Shown: positions 8,922 through 18,526, counted from the stretch's first letter. The stretch is 64,000 nucleotides of DNA from Hoylesella loescheii DSM 19665 = JCM 12249 = ATCC 15930 (GCF_000378085.1 NZ_KB899218.1:81588-145587), one strand, 5' to 3'. The notes: generated by a model not told the origin, from the letters alone. Numbers and translations are program-made.

Positions 8922-9698
8922 TTAACGCCAATACACCAGCTTGCGTTTAGACCACAACACCTTACTGCGCTCTGTTATGAAATAGTGTTTGGTCCAATTG
9001 CCATGCTTATCGAAGTTGCTATACCGCTCATGCACCTTATTTTGTTTGCTCTCCGACCACAGAGGTACACACGAAAAACAGTCGTTTGGGTCGCTAGATT
9101 CGCGTATATAATCTGTCAATTGCCCCTTATCGTTATACTTAAATTGGTGATATGTAGTGTTACCATCCGGATATGTATCCTTCATCATTGTCTTTCGGCC
9201 TTGTGCATCGTAGGTGTAAACAAACCTCTTATCCACCTTTCCCGTTGAAAGGTATCGGGTATAAGCCATGAGTTTGGGGCCATTGTAGACGAAGCTATCC
9301 TCTATAGCCATGAACCAAACAGACTTGCCTGAACCCATTAAACGCCTTTCCTGCCTACGACACCGCCCCTGCTCATCGTAAAAGTACTTATCAATACAAT
9401 GTACAGTGCTGCCATTCTTCTGCCCCGATGGTGTTCTCACCTCTAAAAGCGAGTCGGTTATGGTGTAATCATACGTCTCCTCCGACCGTTTACGCCCCCT
9501 TTTAAAATGCTCTATGAGCCGTAAATACCCTTGTTCATCGTAATGGCGCACTGTTTTCCACCCGCGTAACGATTTTTCTGATATTTGCTTTATGCCACGT
9601 GTACTAATCTCTTTGGTGTAGTATTCGTCAATGTTTTGGGCATAACCCAAGGCGATTGTGCCCATTAAAAGCAACAATATAAAAGCTATTTTCTTCAT
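8922..9698 (-). CDS. Secreted YD/RHS-like repeat protein of unknown function
   Basis: 258 residues from the preferred start. A further in-frame Met 14 codons upstream exists, but MKKIAFILLLLMGTIALGYAQ is a clean signal peptide, so ATG at 9698 is chosen. The mature protein carries at least five loosely spaced YD-type repeats: HYDEQGYL, FYDEQGRC, TYDAQGRK, KYNDKGQL and NFDKHGNW. These are the beta-hairpin building blocks of RHS/YD proteins, which build extended beta-sheet shells or fibres. There is no toxin-like C-terminus and no lipobox. It stands alone, about 120 bp downstream of the anSME gene on the same strand. Function unknown. Confidence 0.75.
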   Translation of the reverse strand: MKKIAFILLLLMGTIALGYAQNIDEYYTKEISTRGIKQISEKSLRGWKTVRHYDEQGYLRLIEHFKRGRKRSEETYDYTITDSLLEVRTPSGQKNGSTVHCIDKYFYDEQGRCRRQERRLMGSGKSVWFMAIEDSFVYNGPKLMAYTRYLSTGKVDKRFVYTYDAQGRKTMMKDTYPDGNTTYHQFKYNDKGQLTDYIRESSDPNDCFSCVPLWSESKQNKVHERYSNFDKHGNWTKHYFITERSKVLWSKRKLVYWR

Positions 9699-9815
9699 CG
9701 CAACAAACCTTTTACATGTTTTTAAACCTATTAATACCATTCATTTACCCACCTTATCAATATGGTTGATTAGTCAGATGAGTCAAGCTAGTCAAACTAG
9801 TCTGCCCTCTCCAAC

Positions 9816-11051
9816 CTAGCCTAACCCTAGGGGATGGGACTTTTTTAGCTCGTCCATGATGTTTGCCGGTGGACATTGCGCCTGCAATTCGCGTTTCATA
9901 AACTCGAAATAAGGGGCGGTATGCTCAAAGAACTGGTAATAACCCTTGCAAAGGTAGTTAAGACCAGGCTGGTTATAGCGGTCGCGAAGAAAACGATTCT
10001 TGGGACATTCGCCATGACAAGCAAAGCGGAAACGGCACTCCTTACACTGCTGGGGCAAAAGTGCATTCTTCAACTTGGCAAACTCTTTCTGTCGTGGCGA
10101 CCTCATCATCTCGTAGATGGTCTTGTCTTTCAGATTGCCAAGCTTATACTCGGGGTACACAAAATGGTCGCAAGCATACACGTCGCCATTAAATTCCATC
10201 ACGCCTGCATGCCCACATTCGGCCGCCATGGTACACACCCCAGGAGCCACACCCACCCAATTGGCCAGCGTGGCATCAAACAATTGCACGTAATATTCAC
10301 CCACATCGTTGCGCACCCACTCGTCGAAGATGGTGCAAAGAAAGTTGCCCCACTGTTCGGGCGTTACCGAAAAGTCGGCCAACTGGCCACCTTCGTACAT
10401 GCCAGGGGCAAGCCTCAACCCATCGTCGCGCGTAACAATACGCTCTACAATGGGTGTAAACTGGATGTAACGGCACTTTATCTCCTTAAAGAAATGGTAA
10501 AAATCTAGTGGATAATCGGCATTGAAATCGTTGACAACAGCCAGTGCATTCCACTCCACCCCATGCTTATTAAGCAGCCTTATGCCCTGCATCACCTTGT
10601 GAAACGAGGGCTTGCCCGATGCCGTCTTTCGGTATTCGTCGTGAAACTCTTGCGGTCCGTCGATGGAAACACCCACAAGGAAGTTATTCTCCTTAAAGAA
10701 TTTGCACCATTCATCGTTAAGCAATGTGCCGTTGGTTTGTATGCAATTGTCCACCTGCCTACCACGAGCGTAGGCACGTTGCAACTGCAATGCGCGCTTA
10801 TAAAACGAGATGGGGCGCATCAGCGTTTCGCCGCCATGCCACGTAAAGAGCACTTCGGGCGTGGTTTGCGCCTCGATATACTCGCGTATGAACTTCTCCA
10901 ACATCTGGTCGGAGATGATGTGAGTGGGACAATTGGCATATAGCTGTTGCTTTTCGAGATAATAACAATACTCGCAACGAAGGTTGCAAAGCGACCCTGC
11001 CGGCTTCAACATGATGTACATCGGATGGCCGAACGGATTGATTGTTGCCAT
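9816..11051 (-). CDS. Anaerobic sulfatase-maturating enzyme (radical SAM/SPASM)
   Basis: 411 residues, normal for the family. The radical-SAM cluster motif CNLRCEYC has Cys at 22, 26 and 29. The C-terminal SPASM region has Cys in CGHAGVMEFNGDVYACDH and CKECRFRFACHGECPKNR, ligands for two auxiliary 4Fe-4S clusters. The enzyme oxidises a Cys or Ser in the (C/S)xPxR motif of sulfatases to formylglycine in the cytoplasm before export. No sulfatase gene occurs in this window, so it must serve sulfatases encoded elsewhere. Such enzymes matter for mucin and glycosaminoglycan use in this group. Confidence 0.9.
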   Translation of the reverse strand: MATINPFGHPMYIMLKPAGSLCNLRCEYCYYLEKQQLYANCPTHIISDQMLEKFIREYIEAQTTPEVLFTWHGGETLMRPISFYKRALQLQRAYARGRQVDNCIQTNGTLLNDEWCKFFKENNFLVGVSIDGPQEFHDEYRKTASGKPSFHKVMQGIRLLNKHGVEWNALAVVNDFNADYPLDFYHFFKEIKCRYIQFTPIVERIVTRDDGLRLAPGMYEGGQLADFSVTPEQWGNFLCTIFDEWVRNDVGEYYVQLFDATLANWVGVAPGVCTMAAECGHAGVMEFNGDVYACDHFVYPEYKLGNLKDKTIYEMMRSPRQKEFAKLKNALLPQQCKECRFRFACHGECPKNRFLRDRYNQPGLNYLCKGYYQFFEHTAPYFEFMKRELQAQCPPANIMDELKKSHPLGLG

Positions 11052-11142
11052 AGCTAACTTGCTGAATTGATGTTTTAGCGTGTTCCGTAAATATCCCGTC
11101 GTGGGCTAATCGCCCTTGAAGAACATCGCAGGAACTTGCCTT

Positions 11143-11150
11143 CAAAGGTA
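11143..11150 (-). promoter_or_regulatory. Bacteroidetes -7 element for the anSME gene
   Basis: TACCTTTG on the minus strand fits TAnnTTTG, about 90 bp before the anSME start codon. No clear -33 TTTG partner was seen. Confidence 0.5.
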
Positions 11151-11490
11151 AATAAAATATTTCTGAAACACACCAAAACAGCCGTTTGATGTGGCATAAA
11201 CCCATAAACGCTACACGATGCAAGCAAAAAATATGCTACGCCGACACAATGACACCCCACCGCGCACAGCATACCCAATGCGCAACATTCAGTATAGCGT
11301 TTGCACAAAACAACTACGTTACGATGCAGAACCCACACGCCCCGCTTACAACTTGTAAACAAGGGATGGCGAAAGCGTGTCAACTAGTAAAACGAAGACC
11401 TCTTCACGGGGTAGACGAGAAGAATGAATAAACACTAATAAAATGTTAAATCTTAGGGAGTCGGAGCAGAATAGCCCTCGAAAAGTTTCG

Positions 11491-11518
11491 TTGTTCTGTC
11501 AATTTTGTTGTACTTTTG
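11491..11518 (+). promoter_or_regulatory. Bacteroidetes promoter for lplA-gcv operon
   Basis: TACTTTTG at 11511-11518 matches TAnnTTTG, with TTG at 11491-11493 in roughly the -33 position. It is the only good match ahead of lplA. Confidence 0.6.
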
Positions 11519-11666
11519 CCTTCGGACATGAAAAGGGGCGAACCGCATATAAAATCTACCTCGCCACCAATCGCGTTTACAACGCATCACAAACATGTCT
11601 CTAACCCTAATGGCGAAAGCCACATTGACACAAGCCTAAGTCACCTAAATTGCTACATTACCAGAG

Positions 11667-12635
11667 ATGATATACATTGAACTGCCTTTCAACCAAATAC
11701 GACAAATCACGTTTTATCTGGCCATGGAGGAATTTGTGGCTCGAAAACTCGACCTCGACGAATGTTTCTTTATGTGGCAGGTGGAACCCACCGTGTTGTT
11801 CGGAAGAAACCAACTCATAGAAAACGAGGTGAACCTTGACTATTGTCGGAAACATAACATTAAGGCCTTCCGCCGCAAAAGCGGAGGCGGATGCGTGTAT
11901 GCCGACATGAGCAACGTGATGTTCTCGTACATTACGAAAGACGAAAACGTAAGTCTCACCTTCAACCGTTACCTCAACATGGTGACGAAAACGTTGCAGA
12001 AGCTGGGCGTGGAGGCCGAAGCAAGTGGCCGAAACGATATACTGATACACGGCAAAAAGGTCTCGGGCACGGCGTTTTACCACGTTCCGGGGCGCAGTAT
12101 CGTGCATGGCACCATGCTATACGATACCAACATGCAGCACATGGTGGGCAGCATAACGCCCACCGACGCCAAATTGGTGAGCAAGGGCGTGCAAAGCGTA
12201 AGGCAACACATCGCCTTGCTGAAAGACCACACCAACATTTCGCTGCCCCACTTCAAGGCTTTCGTTAGGCAAGAACTGTGCAACGACAAGCACGTGCTAA
12301 GTCCCGACGACGTGCTAGCCATTGAGGAAATAGAGAAAGAATACCTGACACCCGAATTTATCTATGGAAACAATCCGCGATACACCGCTATCCGTAAGCA
12401 GCGAATTGAAAACGTGGGCGAGTTTGAGGTGCGCATCGAGATGAATAAGAATATCGTGAAGCAGGTGAACATCATGGGCGACTTCTTCCTTACAGGCGAC
12501 ATCGACAACCGTTTGCTCTCTGTATTGAAGAACATCCCTTACACCGAAGAGGCCATTAGGCAAGCCCTGCCCCAACGGGTAGACGATATTATCATGAACC
12601 TAAGTAAGGAAGACTTTATCAAACTTATCATATAA
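11667..12635 (+). CDS. lplA: Lipoate-protein ligase A
   Basis: 322 residues with the LplA catalytic core. RRKSGGGCVYADMSN is the lipoyl/ATP-binding signature, and GRNDILIHGKKVSGTAFY carries the conserved Lys used for lipoyl-AMP binding. The C-terminal accessory domain is about residues 250-322. The enzyme adenylates free lipoate and attaches it to a lipoyl-domain lysine. The gene is 14 bp ahead of gcvT and in the same operon as gcvH, so GcvH is the obvious acceptor. No lipA or lipB is present here. Confidence 0.92.
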   Translation: MIYIELPFNQIRQITFYLAMEEFVARKLDLDECFFMWQVEPTVLFGRNQLIENEVNLDYCRKHNIKAFRRKSGGGCVYADMSNVMFSYITKDENVSLTFNRYLNMVTKTLQKLGVEAEASGRNDILIHGKKVSGTAFYHVPGRSIVHGTMLYDTNMQHMVGSITPTDAKLVSKGVQSVRQHIALLKDHTNISLPHFKAFVRQELCNDKHVLSPDDVLAIEEIEKEYLTPEFIYGNNPRYTAIRKQRIENVGEFEVRIEMNKNIVKQVNIMGDFFLTGDIDNRLLSVLKNIPYTEEAIRQALPQRVDDIIMNLSKEDFIKLII

Positions 12636-12649
12636 ACGTCCTAAACAAT

Positions 12650-13741
12650 ATGGAATATAAGAAAACTTGCCTGCACGACAGGCACGTTGCACTAGGTGCG
12701 CTGATGCAACCTTTTGCGGGCTACGACATGCCCATTCAGTATTCGTCTATCACCGACGAACATAACGCCGTGCGTAACCATTGCGGCGTGTTCGACGTTT
12801 CGCACATGGGCGAAGTGTATATCACGGGAAACGAAGCCGAAAAATACGTCAACCACATCTTCACCAACGACGTTGCAGGTGCACCCATTGGTAAGGTGTT
12901 CTACGGAATGATGCTATATCCCGACGGCGGAACGGTAGACGACCTGCTGGTTTATAAGCTGGGCGAAAACGAATTTTTCCTTGTTATCAACGCCGCAAAC
13001 ATCGATAAGGACGTAGATTGGATGCGACAAAACGCCGAAGGCTACGATGTGGCCATCGATCACTGCTCCGATTACTACGCCCAATTGGCTGTTCAGGGTC
13101 CCGAAGCTGAGCAAGTGATGGAAGAAGTGTTGGGTTTGACCTGCAAGGATCTGGAATTTTACACCGCCAAGACCATCGCCAACAATGGCGCCAACATCGT
13201 AGTGAGTCGCACGGGCTATACGGGCGAAGACGGTTTCGAAATTTACGGCCCGCACGAGTTTATCGTTGAGCAGTGGGATAAGCTGATGGCAAGCAAGCGA
13301 AGCGTGCCTTGCGGACTGGGATGTCGCGATACGCTGCGCTTCGAAGTGGGTCTTCCGCTCTACGGCGACGAACTAAGCAACGAGATTTCGCCCGTAATGG
13401 CAGGCTTCAGCATGTTCTGCAAGCTAGACAAAGAAGAGTTTATCGGCAAAGAGGCCGTGGCTAAACAAAAGGCCGATGGCGTTGAAAAGAAGGTGGTGGG
13501 CATTGAATTGAAAGACAAAGCCATACCTCGACACGGTTACGACGTGATGAAAGACGGCGTGAAAGTGGGCGAAGTGACCACCGGATACCACTGCATCTCG
13601 GTAGACAAGAGCGTGTGCATGGCACTCGTAGACAGTCAATATGCCAAGCTGGGCAACGAACTCGACATACAAATTCGTAAGAAAACGTTCCCAGGAACAG
13701 TGGTGAAGAAACGCTTCTACGATAAACATTATAAGAAGTAA
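12650..13741 (+). CDS. gcvT: Glycine cleavage system T protein (aminomethyltransferase)
   Basis: 363 residues, full length. It begins with the usual HDRHVALGALMQPFAGYDMPIQY and GVFDVSHMGEV. YPDGGTVDDLLVYK holds the catalytic Asp region that binds folate, followed by GYTGEDGFEIYGP and CGLGCRDTLRFEVGLPLYGDEL. It transfers the methylene carbon from aminomethyl-GcvH to tetrahydrofolate and releases ammonia. It lies between lplA and gcvH in the operon; the 172-bp gap to gcvH contains AACT-type short repeats. Confidence 0.96.
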   Translation: MEYKKTCLHDRHVALGALMQPFAGYDMPIQYSSITDEHNAVRNHCGVFDVSHMGEVYITGNEAEKYVNHIFTNDVAGAPIGKVFYGMMLYPDGGTVDDLLVYKLGENEFFLVINAANIDKDVDWMRQNAEGYDVAIDHCSDYYAQLAVQGPEAEQVMEEVLGLTCKDLEFYTAKTIANNGANIVVSRTGYTGEDGFEIYGPHEFIVEQWDKLMASKRSVPCGLGCRDTLRFEVGLPLYGDELSNEISPVMAGFSMFCKLDKEEFIGKEAVAKQKADGVEKKVVGIELKDKAIPRHGYDVMKDGVKVGEVTTGYHCISVDKSVCMALVDSQYAKLGNELDIQIRKKTFPGTVVKKRFYDKHYKK

Positions 13742-13838
13742 ATCATCAACTCGAAAGCTAAGGAGCCACTAAGGACAAAAGAAGACAAGGGGAAGAAAGC
13801 GTAAAGGCTGTTAGTCAAGTAGCAACAAGGCATACGGC

Positions 13839-13890
13839 TTAACTCCATAACTTCTTTAACTCCTTAACTCCTTTCCAAGAACTCAATAAC
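13839..13890 (+). repeat. AACTCC/TTAACT short repeat ahead of gcvH
   Basis: Irregular repeats of TTAACTCC, ATAACTTC and TTTAACTCC run to about 24 nt before the gcvH start codon. Similar runs precede the genes at 42895 and 51108. Confidence 0.6.
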
Positions 13891-13913
13891 TAAAAAAAAT
13901 AAAATACAACACT

Positions 13914-14294
13914 ATGGCTAAATTTATTGAAGGACTCTATTATAGCGAGTCGCACGAATATGTACGTGTAGAGGGAGAATTTGCATACATCGGCATCACC
14001 GACTATGCACAAAACGCATTGGGCAACGTGGTTTATGTAGACCTACCCGAAGTGGACGACGAGATTGAAGCAGGTGAAGACTTCGGCGCAGTAGAAAGCG
14101 TTAAGGCTGCCAGCGACCTCACTTCGCCCGTTAGTGGTGTAGTGGTAGAAATCAACGAAGCACTGGAAGACGAACCCGAACTTATTAATAAGGATGCATT
14201 TGCAAACTGGATAATGAAGGTGAAGCTGGCCGACACAACCGAACTGGACAACCTGATGGACGCCAAAGCTTACGAAGCGTTCTGCAACAAGTAA
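13914..14294 (+). CDS. gcvH: Glycine cleavage system H protein
   Basis: 126 residues, the usual length. The lipoylation site is K64 in FGAVESVKAASD. The lipoyl-domain fold begins at YSESHEYVRVEGEFAYIGITDYAQ. The protein carries the aminomethyl group between the P, T and L proteins on its swinging lipoamide arm. Stop to the next start (gcvPA) is 23 bp. Confidence 0.97.
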   Translation: MAKFIEGLYYSESHEYVRVEGEFAYIGITDYAQNALGNVVYVDLPEVDDEIEAGEDFGAVESVKAASDLTSPVSGVVVEINEALEDEPELINKDAFANWIMKVKLADTTELDNLMDAKAYEAFCNK

Positions 14295-14317
14295 GTCCCC
14301 ATTAACCCCCTAACGCT

Positions 14318-15640
14318 ATGCAATATAAGTTTTTCCCGCATACGGAAGAAGATATCAAGGTCATGCTTGATAAGATAGGTGTACCTTCGCTAGACGCGCT
14401 CTTTGCCGAGGTACCCGAAGAAATACGCTTCCGTCGCGACTACGACCTGCCCAACTCCAAGAGCGAAATAGAGATAAGGAACTTTTTCGACAACTTGGGC
14501 AAGCAAAACAAGCAGCTAACGGTGTTTGCCGGTGGTGGCGTGTACGACCATTACACGCCTTCCATCGTGCCATATATCGTTTCGCGCTCCGAGTTTCTCA
14601 CTAGCTACACCCCTTATCAGGCCGAAATATCACAAGGCACGCTACATTACATCTTCGAGTTTCAAAGCATGATGGCCGAACTTACAGGTCTGCCCATCGC
14701 CAATGCCTCGATGTATGATGGCAGCACAGCCACCGCCGAAGCCGCCATTATGGCCATAGCATCGGGCAAGAAGGCCAATAAGGTGTTGGTTTCTGAAACC
14801 GTCGACGATAAGATTTTGGCCGTAATACGCACCTATACGCACTTCCAAGATGCGCAAATAGAGCTTATTCCCGCCGAAGATGGCATCACATCGCGCACAG
14901 CCATGCAAGAAAAACTGCAACAAGGCGGTGTGGCTGGCGTGATCGTTCAGCAGCCTAACAAGTTTGGTATCGTTGAAAATTACGACGGCTTTGCCGACGA
15001 TTGCCACCAACAAAAGGCCCTTTTCGTGATGAACAGCGTAGCTGCCGACCTCGCCTTGTTGAAATCGCCGGGCGAACTAGGGGCAGATATCGCCGTGGGC
15101 GATGGCCAATCACTGGGCTTACCCATCAATTTCGGCGGTCCATCGGTGGGTTATCTCTGCTGTACCGAAAAGCTTATACGCAAGATGCCGGGACGTATCG
15201 TGGGCCAAACGCTAGACAACCGCGGACAGCGAGCCTTCGTTCTCACGCTGCAAGCACGCGAACAACACATCCGTCGCGAAAAGGCGACATCGAACATTTG
15301 CTCTAACCAAAGCCTGATGGCATTGTGGGCCACCATCTATCTCAGCCTAATGGGCAAAGAGGGACTGAAAGAAGCCGCACAAATGTCGGTAAACGGGGCA
15401 CACTATCTCTATGACAAGCTCATCGCGTCGGGTAAGTTCAAGCCCGCGTTCAACCAGCCTTTCTTCAACGAATTCTGCGTGAAGTATGTTGGAGGAAACG
15501 TCGACGAGCTGCAACAACGCCTGATAGACAACGGCATTTTGGGTGGCATTAAGATGGCCGACGATATGCTGATGCTAGCCGTAACAGAGAAAAGAACCAA
15601 GGAAGAAGTTGACCTTCTGGTAAGTTTAGTAACCCAATAA
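14318..15640 (+). CDS. gcvPA: Glycine dehydrogenase (decarboxylating) subunit 1
   Basis: 440 residues, the N-terminal half of the P protein in its split form. Visible family motifs are FAGGGVYDHYTPSIVPYI, FLTSYTPYQAEISQGTLHYIFEFQS and NASMYDGSTATAEA. Together with GcvPB it forms the heterotetrameric pyridoxal-phosphate decarboxylase that starts glycine breakdown. The gene is 13 bp ahead of gcvPB. Confidence 0.96.
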   Translation: MQYKFFPHTEEDIKVMLDKIGVPSLDALFAEVPEEIRFRRDYDLPNSKSEIEIRNFFDNLGKQNKQLTVFAGGGVYDHYTPSIVPYIVSRSEFLTSYTPYQAEISQGTLHYIFEFQSMMAELTGLPIANASMYDGSTATAEAAIMAIASGKKANKVLVSETVDDKILAVIRTYTHFQDAQIELIPAEDGITSRTAMQEKLQQGGVAGVIVQQPNKFGIVENYDGFADDCHQQKALFVMNSVAADLALLKSPGELGADIAVGDGQSLGLPINFGGPSVGYLCCTEKLIRKMPGRIVGQTLDNRGQRAFVLTLQAREQHIRREKATSNICSNQSLMALWATIYLSLMGKEGLKEAAQMSVNGAHYLYDKLIASGKFKPAFNQPFFNEFCVKYVGGNVDELQQRLIDNGILGGIKMADDMLMLAVTEKRTKEEVDLLVSLVTQ

Positions 15641-15653
15641 CCCCGAAAACAAG

Positions 15654-17135
15654 ATGAACAACAAATTATATGGCAACTTGATATTCGAGCTTTCGCGACC
15701 CGGATGTCGCGGCTTTCACTTGCCAGACAACCCTTTCGGGAACTATCCTATTGCCAACGAACTGAAAAGAGGCAACGATGCACAGCTTCCCGAATGCGAC
15801 GAGGTGACCGTGGTGAGGCATTACACCAACCACAGCGGCAACAATTTCGGCGTAGACAACGGCTTTTATCCATTGGGCAGCTGCACAATGAAGTACAATC
15901 CCGTGATCAACGAAGAAGTTGCTGCCCGACCTGCCTTTGCTAACCTGCACCCCGCACAGCCTGCCGACACCTGTCAAGGTGCTTTGGCCGCGCTCTATGG
16001 ACTGCAAAAGGCACTCTCGGAAATATCAGGGCTGCACGAGTTTACCCTAAATCCCTTCGCAGGAGCACAGGGCGAGCTTGTTGGACTGATGATTATTCGC
16101 GCCTACCATCAGGCACGCAACGACTCGAAACGCACCAAAGTGATTGTGCCCGACTCGGCTCACGGCACCAATCCAGCATCGGCCGCCGTGTGCGGACTGG
16201 ATGTTGTGGAGGTGAAAAGCACGCCGCAAGGCACCGTCGACACTGAACACCTGAAGCAATTGCTGGGCGACGACGTGGCAGCGATGATGATGACCAACCC
16301 CAATACTTTGGGTTTGTTCGAGAAAGACATACCTGCCATCACCAAGATGATACACGACTGCGGTGGACTGATGTATTACGACGGAGCCAACCTTAACCCG
16401 CTGTTGGGCGAATGCCGACCGGGCGACATGGGTTTCGACGTGATGCACATCAACCTACATAAGACTTTCTCGACACCTCACGGTGGTGGCGGCCCCGGTG
16501 CAGGCCCTGTTGGCGTGCGTAAAGGGCTCGAACAGTTCCTCCCCTCACCTCACGTGGTGCGCAAAGGCGAACGTTACGAGATTGAAGAGCTGCCTTTCGG
16601 TTTCGCTCCCGATACGCCAACGATGAACGTAGGCACTTTCTTCGGCAACTTCGCCGTACTGATGCGCGCCTACACCTATATACTAACGTTGGGCAAAGAA
16701 AATCTTAAGAACGTGGGAAAACTGGCTACACTCAACGCCAACTACATCAAGGAGTCGCTCAAAGACGTGTACGACCTGCCCATAGAAGGATTGTGCAAAC
16801 ACGAATTTGTGTTCGACGGACTGAAAAACAAAGACACGGGCATACGCACGATGGATGTGGCCAAGGCCTTGTTAGACTATGGTTACCATGCGCCAACTAT
16901 CTACTTCCCCTTGCTTTTCCACGAAGCCATGATGATAGAGCCCACCGAAACGGAAAGCAAAGCCACCATCGACGGCTTTATTGACGTGATGAGGCTTATC
17001 GCGCAGAAAGCCGAGCAAGACCCGCAACAGCTAAAAGACGCGCCGTTGAACACGCCTATCGGTCGTGTAGACGACGTGCTGGCTGCCAAACATCCCATAA
17101 CCACCTATAAACAAAGTATCGATGAACAAGTTTGA
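15654..17135 (+). CDS. gcvPB: Glycine dehydrogenase (decarboxylating) subunit 2
   Basis: 493 residues. The pyridoxal-phosphate lysine is K270 in MHINLHKTFSTPHGGG. Other landmarks are FYPLGSCTMKYNP and PDSAHGTNPASAAVCG. It carries the cofactor for glycine decarboxylation together with GcvPA. Its last codons overlap the start of lpdA by 14 bp, which suggests translational coupling of the P and L subunits. Confidence 0.97.
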   Translation: MNNKLYGNLIFELSRPGCRGFHLPDNPFGNYPIANELKRGNDAQLPECDEVTVVRHYTNHSGNNFGVDNGFYPLGSCTMKYNPVINEEVAARPAFANLHPAQPADTCQGALAALYGLQKALSEISGLHEFTLNPFAGAQGELVGLMIIRAYHQARNDSKRTKVIVPDSAHGTNPASAAVCGLDVVEVKSTPQGTVDTEHLKQLLGDDVAAMMMTNPNTLGLFEKDIPAITKMIHDCGGLMYYDGANLNPLLGECRPGDMGFDVMHINLHKTFSTPHGGGGPGAGPVGVRKGLEQFLPSPHVVRKGERYEIEELPFGFAPDTPTMNVGTFFGNFAVLMRAYTYILTLGKENLKNVGKLATLNANYIKESLKDVYDLPIEGLCKHEFVFDGLKNKDTGIRTMDVAKALLDYGYHAPTIYFPLLFHEAMMIEPTETESKATIDGFIDVMRLIAQKAEQDPQQLKDAPLNTPIGRVDDVLAAKHPITTYKQSIDEQV

Positions 17136-18480
17136 TGTCTTGATTATCGGCAGCGGACCTGGCGGTTATCGCACTGCCGAATATGCAGTGCGCAAGGGTT
17201 TGCAGGTTGCCGTGTTCGAGAAAGATCAACCGGGCGGCACTTGTCTCAACAGTGGGTGCATCCCAACGAAGACCCTTTGCAAGCATGCAGAAGTGGCCGA
17301 CACCGTGAGAGACGCCCAACAGTATGGCGTGACCATCAAGGATGCAACCTTCGACATCGACATGCAGGCCGTGATAGCTCGTAAGGAAGAGGTAACCGAG
17401 AAGCTTCGACAAGGCGTTGAACAGCTGATGTCGATGCCGGGAATCACCTTCGTAAGGGGCGAAGCACGCTTCACCGCCAACAAGACACTCGTGGCGAACG
17501 GCGAAGAATACACCGCCGACAATATCATCATCGCTTCGGGCTCGTCGGCAAAGGTGCTACCCGTAGAGGGGGCGCAACTCAAAGGCGTGATAACCTCTAC
17601 CGAACTGCTCTGCCTCGACCACGTTCCACGCAGTCTTTGCATCATCGGCGCGGGCGTTATCGGTATGGAATTTGCCAGCATCTACCGCAGTTTCGGCTGC
17701 GAAGTAACGGTGGTTGAGTTCCTGAAAGAGTGCCTTCCCGCGCTTGATAGCGACATCGCCAAACGCCTTCGCAAGCAGTTGGAACAACGCGGTGTGATCT
17801 TTGCACTGCAATCGGGCGTAATAAAGATTGAGCAAACGGAAGGTGATGGGCTGCGCGTGCACTACCAAAAGAAGGGCAAAGACGCCTTCGCCGATGCCGA
17901 ACTGGTGCTGATGGCCACTGGGCGTGCTGCGAATGTCGACGCACTGGGCTTGGAGAACACCGACATTAGCTACACCAAGGCTGGCATAACCACCGACGAC
18001 AACATGCAAACGAATGTTCCCGGCGTTTACGCCATTGGTGATGTGAACGGCAAACAGATGTTGGCACATGCCGCAACGTTCCAAGGATTCAGGGCCGTTA
18101 ACCATATCGTGGGCCACACCGACCGCATTTTGTTCAACATTGTGCCTGCCGCCATCTTCACACACCCAGAAGTGGGAAGCGTGGGACTGAGCGAAGACCA
18201 ATGCAAAGAACAGGGCTTGACCTACAAATGTCGTAAGGGCTACTACCGCTCTAACGGTAAGGCCCACGCAGGAAACGCCACCGAAGGCATGATTAAGCTA
18301 ATGACCGACGAGCAAGACCGCATTTTGGGCTGTCATCTCTACGGCGAAAACGCAGCCTTCATTGCACAAGAGGTGGCCGTGCTGATGAACTTTGGCGCCA
18401 CGCTCGCACAGTTAGGCGAAATCGTTCACACACATCCCACGCTTAGCGAGATACTGCAAGATATGGCCTTTATGCCCTAA
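17122..18480 (+). CDS. lpdA: Dihydrolipoyl dehydrogenase (L protein)
   Basis: 452 residues. The FAD-binding motif GSGPGGYRTAEYA lies near the start, the redox-active disulfide is C41/C46 in GGTCLNSGCIPTK, the NAD-binding motif is IIGAGVIGMEFASIYR, and the C-terminal active-site His-Glu pair is in HTHPTLSEIL. It reoxidises dihydrolipoyl-GcvH with NAD. It is the last gene of the lplA-gcvT-gcvH-gcvPA-gcvPB-lpdA operon. Confidence 0.96.
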   Translation: MNKFDVLIIGSGPGGYRTAEYAVRKGLQVAVFEKDQPGGTCLNSGCIPTKTLCKHAEVADTVRDAQQYGVTIKDATFDIDMQAVIARKEEVTEKLRQGVEQLMSMPGITFVRGEARFTANKTLVANGEEYTADNIIIASGSSAKVLPVEGAQLKGVITSTELLCLDHVPRSLCIIGAGVIGMEFASIYRSFGCEVTVVEFLKECLPALDSDIAKRLRKQLEQRGVIFALQSGVIKIEQTEGDGLRVHYQKKGKDAFADAELVLMATGRAANVDALGLENTDISYTKAGITTDDNMQTNVPGVYAIGDVNGKQMLAHAATFQGFRAVNHIVGHTDRILFNIVPAAIFTHPEVGSVGLSEDQCKEQGLTYKCRKGYYRSNGKAHAGNATEGMIKLMTDEQDRILGCHLYGENAAFIAQEVAVLMNFGATLAQLGEIVHTHPTLSEILQDMAFMP

Positions 18481-18526
18481 CAAGCAGGTTAAGCATGAGC
18501 TAGGAACAACTGGCAACACATTGTTC

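Larger units (their letters stand above)
11052..11666. other. 615-bp divergent intergenic region, anSME / lplA-gcv
   Basis: Holds one Bacteroidetes-type promoter for each direction (11143-11150 minus, 11491-11518 plus). I looked for a glycine riboswitch ahead of the glycine-cleavage operon and saw no recognisable one. The leader from the plus promoter to lplA is about 140 nt. Confidence 0.5.

Noticed and set aside
11186..11431. 81-codon frame between anSME and lplA
   Set aside because: No start signal or family resemblance; it lies between divergent promoters.
11519..11666. Glycine riboswitch ahead of the glycine-cleavage operon
   Set aside because: No tandem aptamer-like pairing or conserved core was seen in the 150-nt leader.
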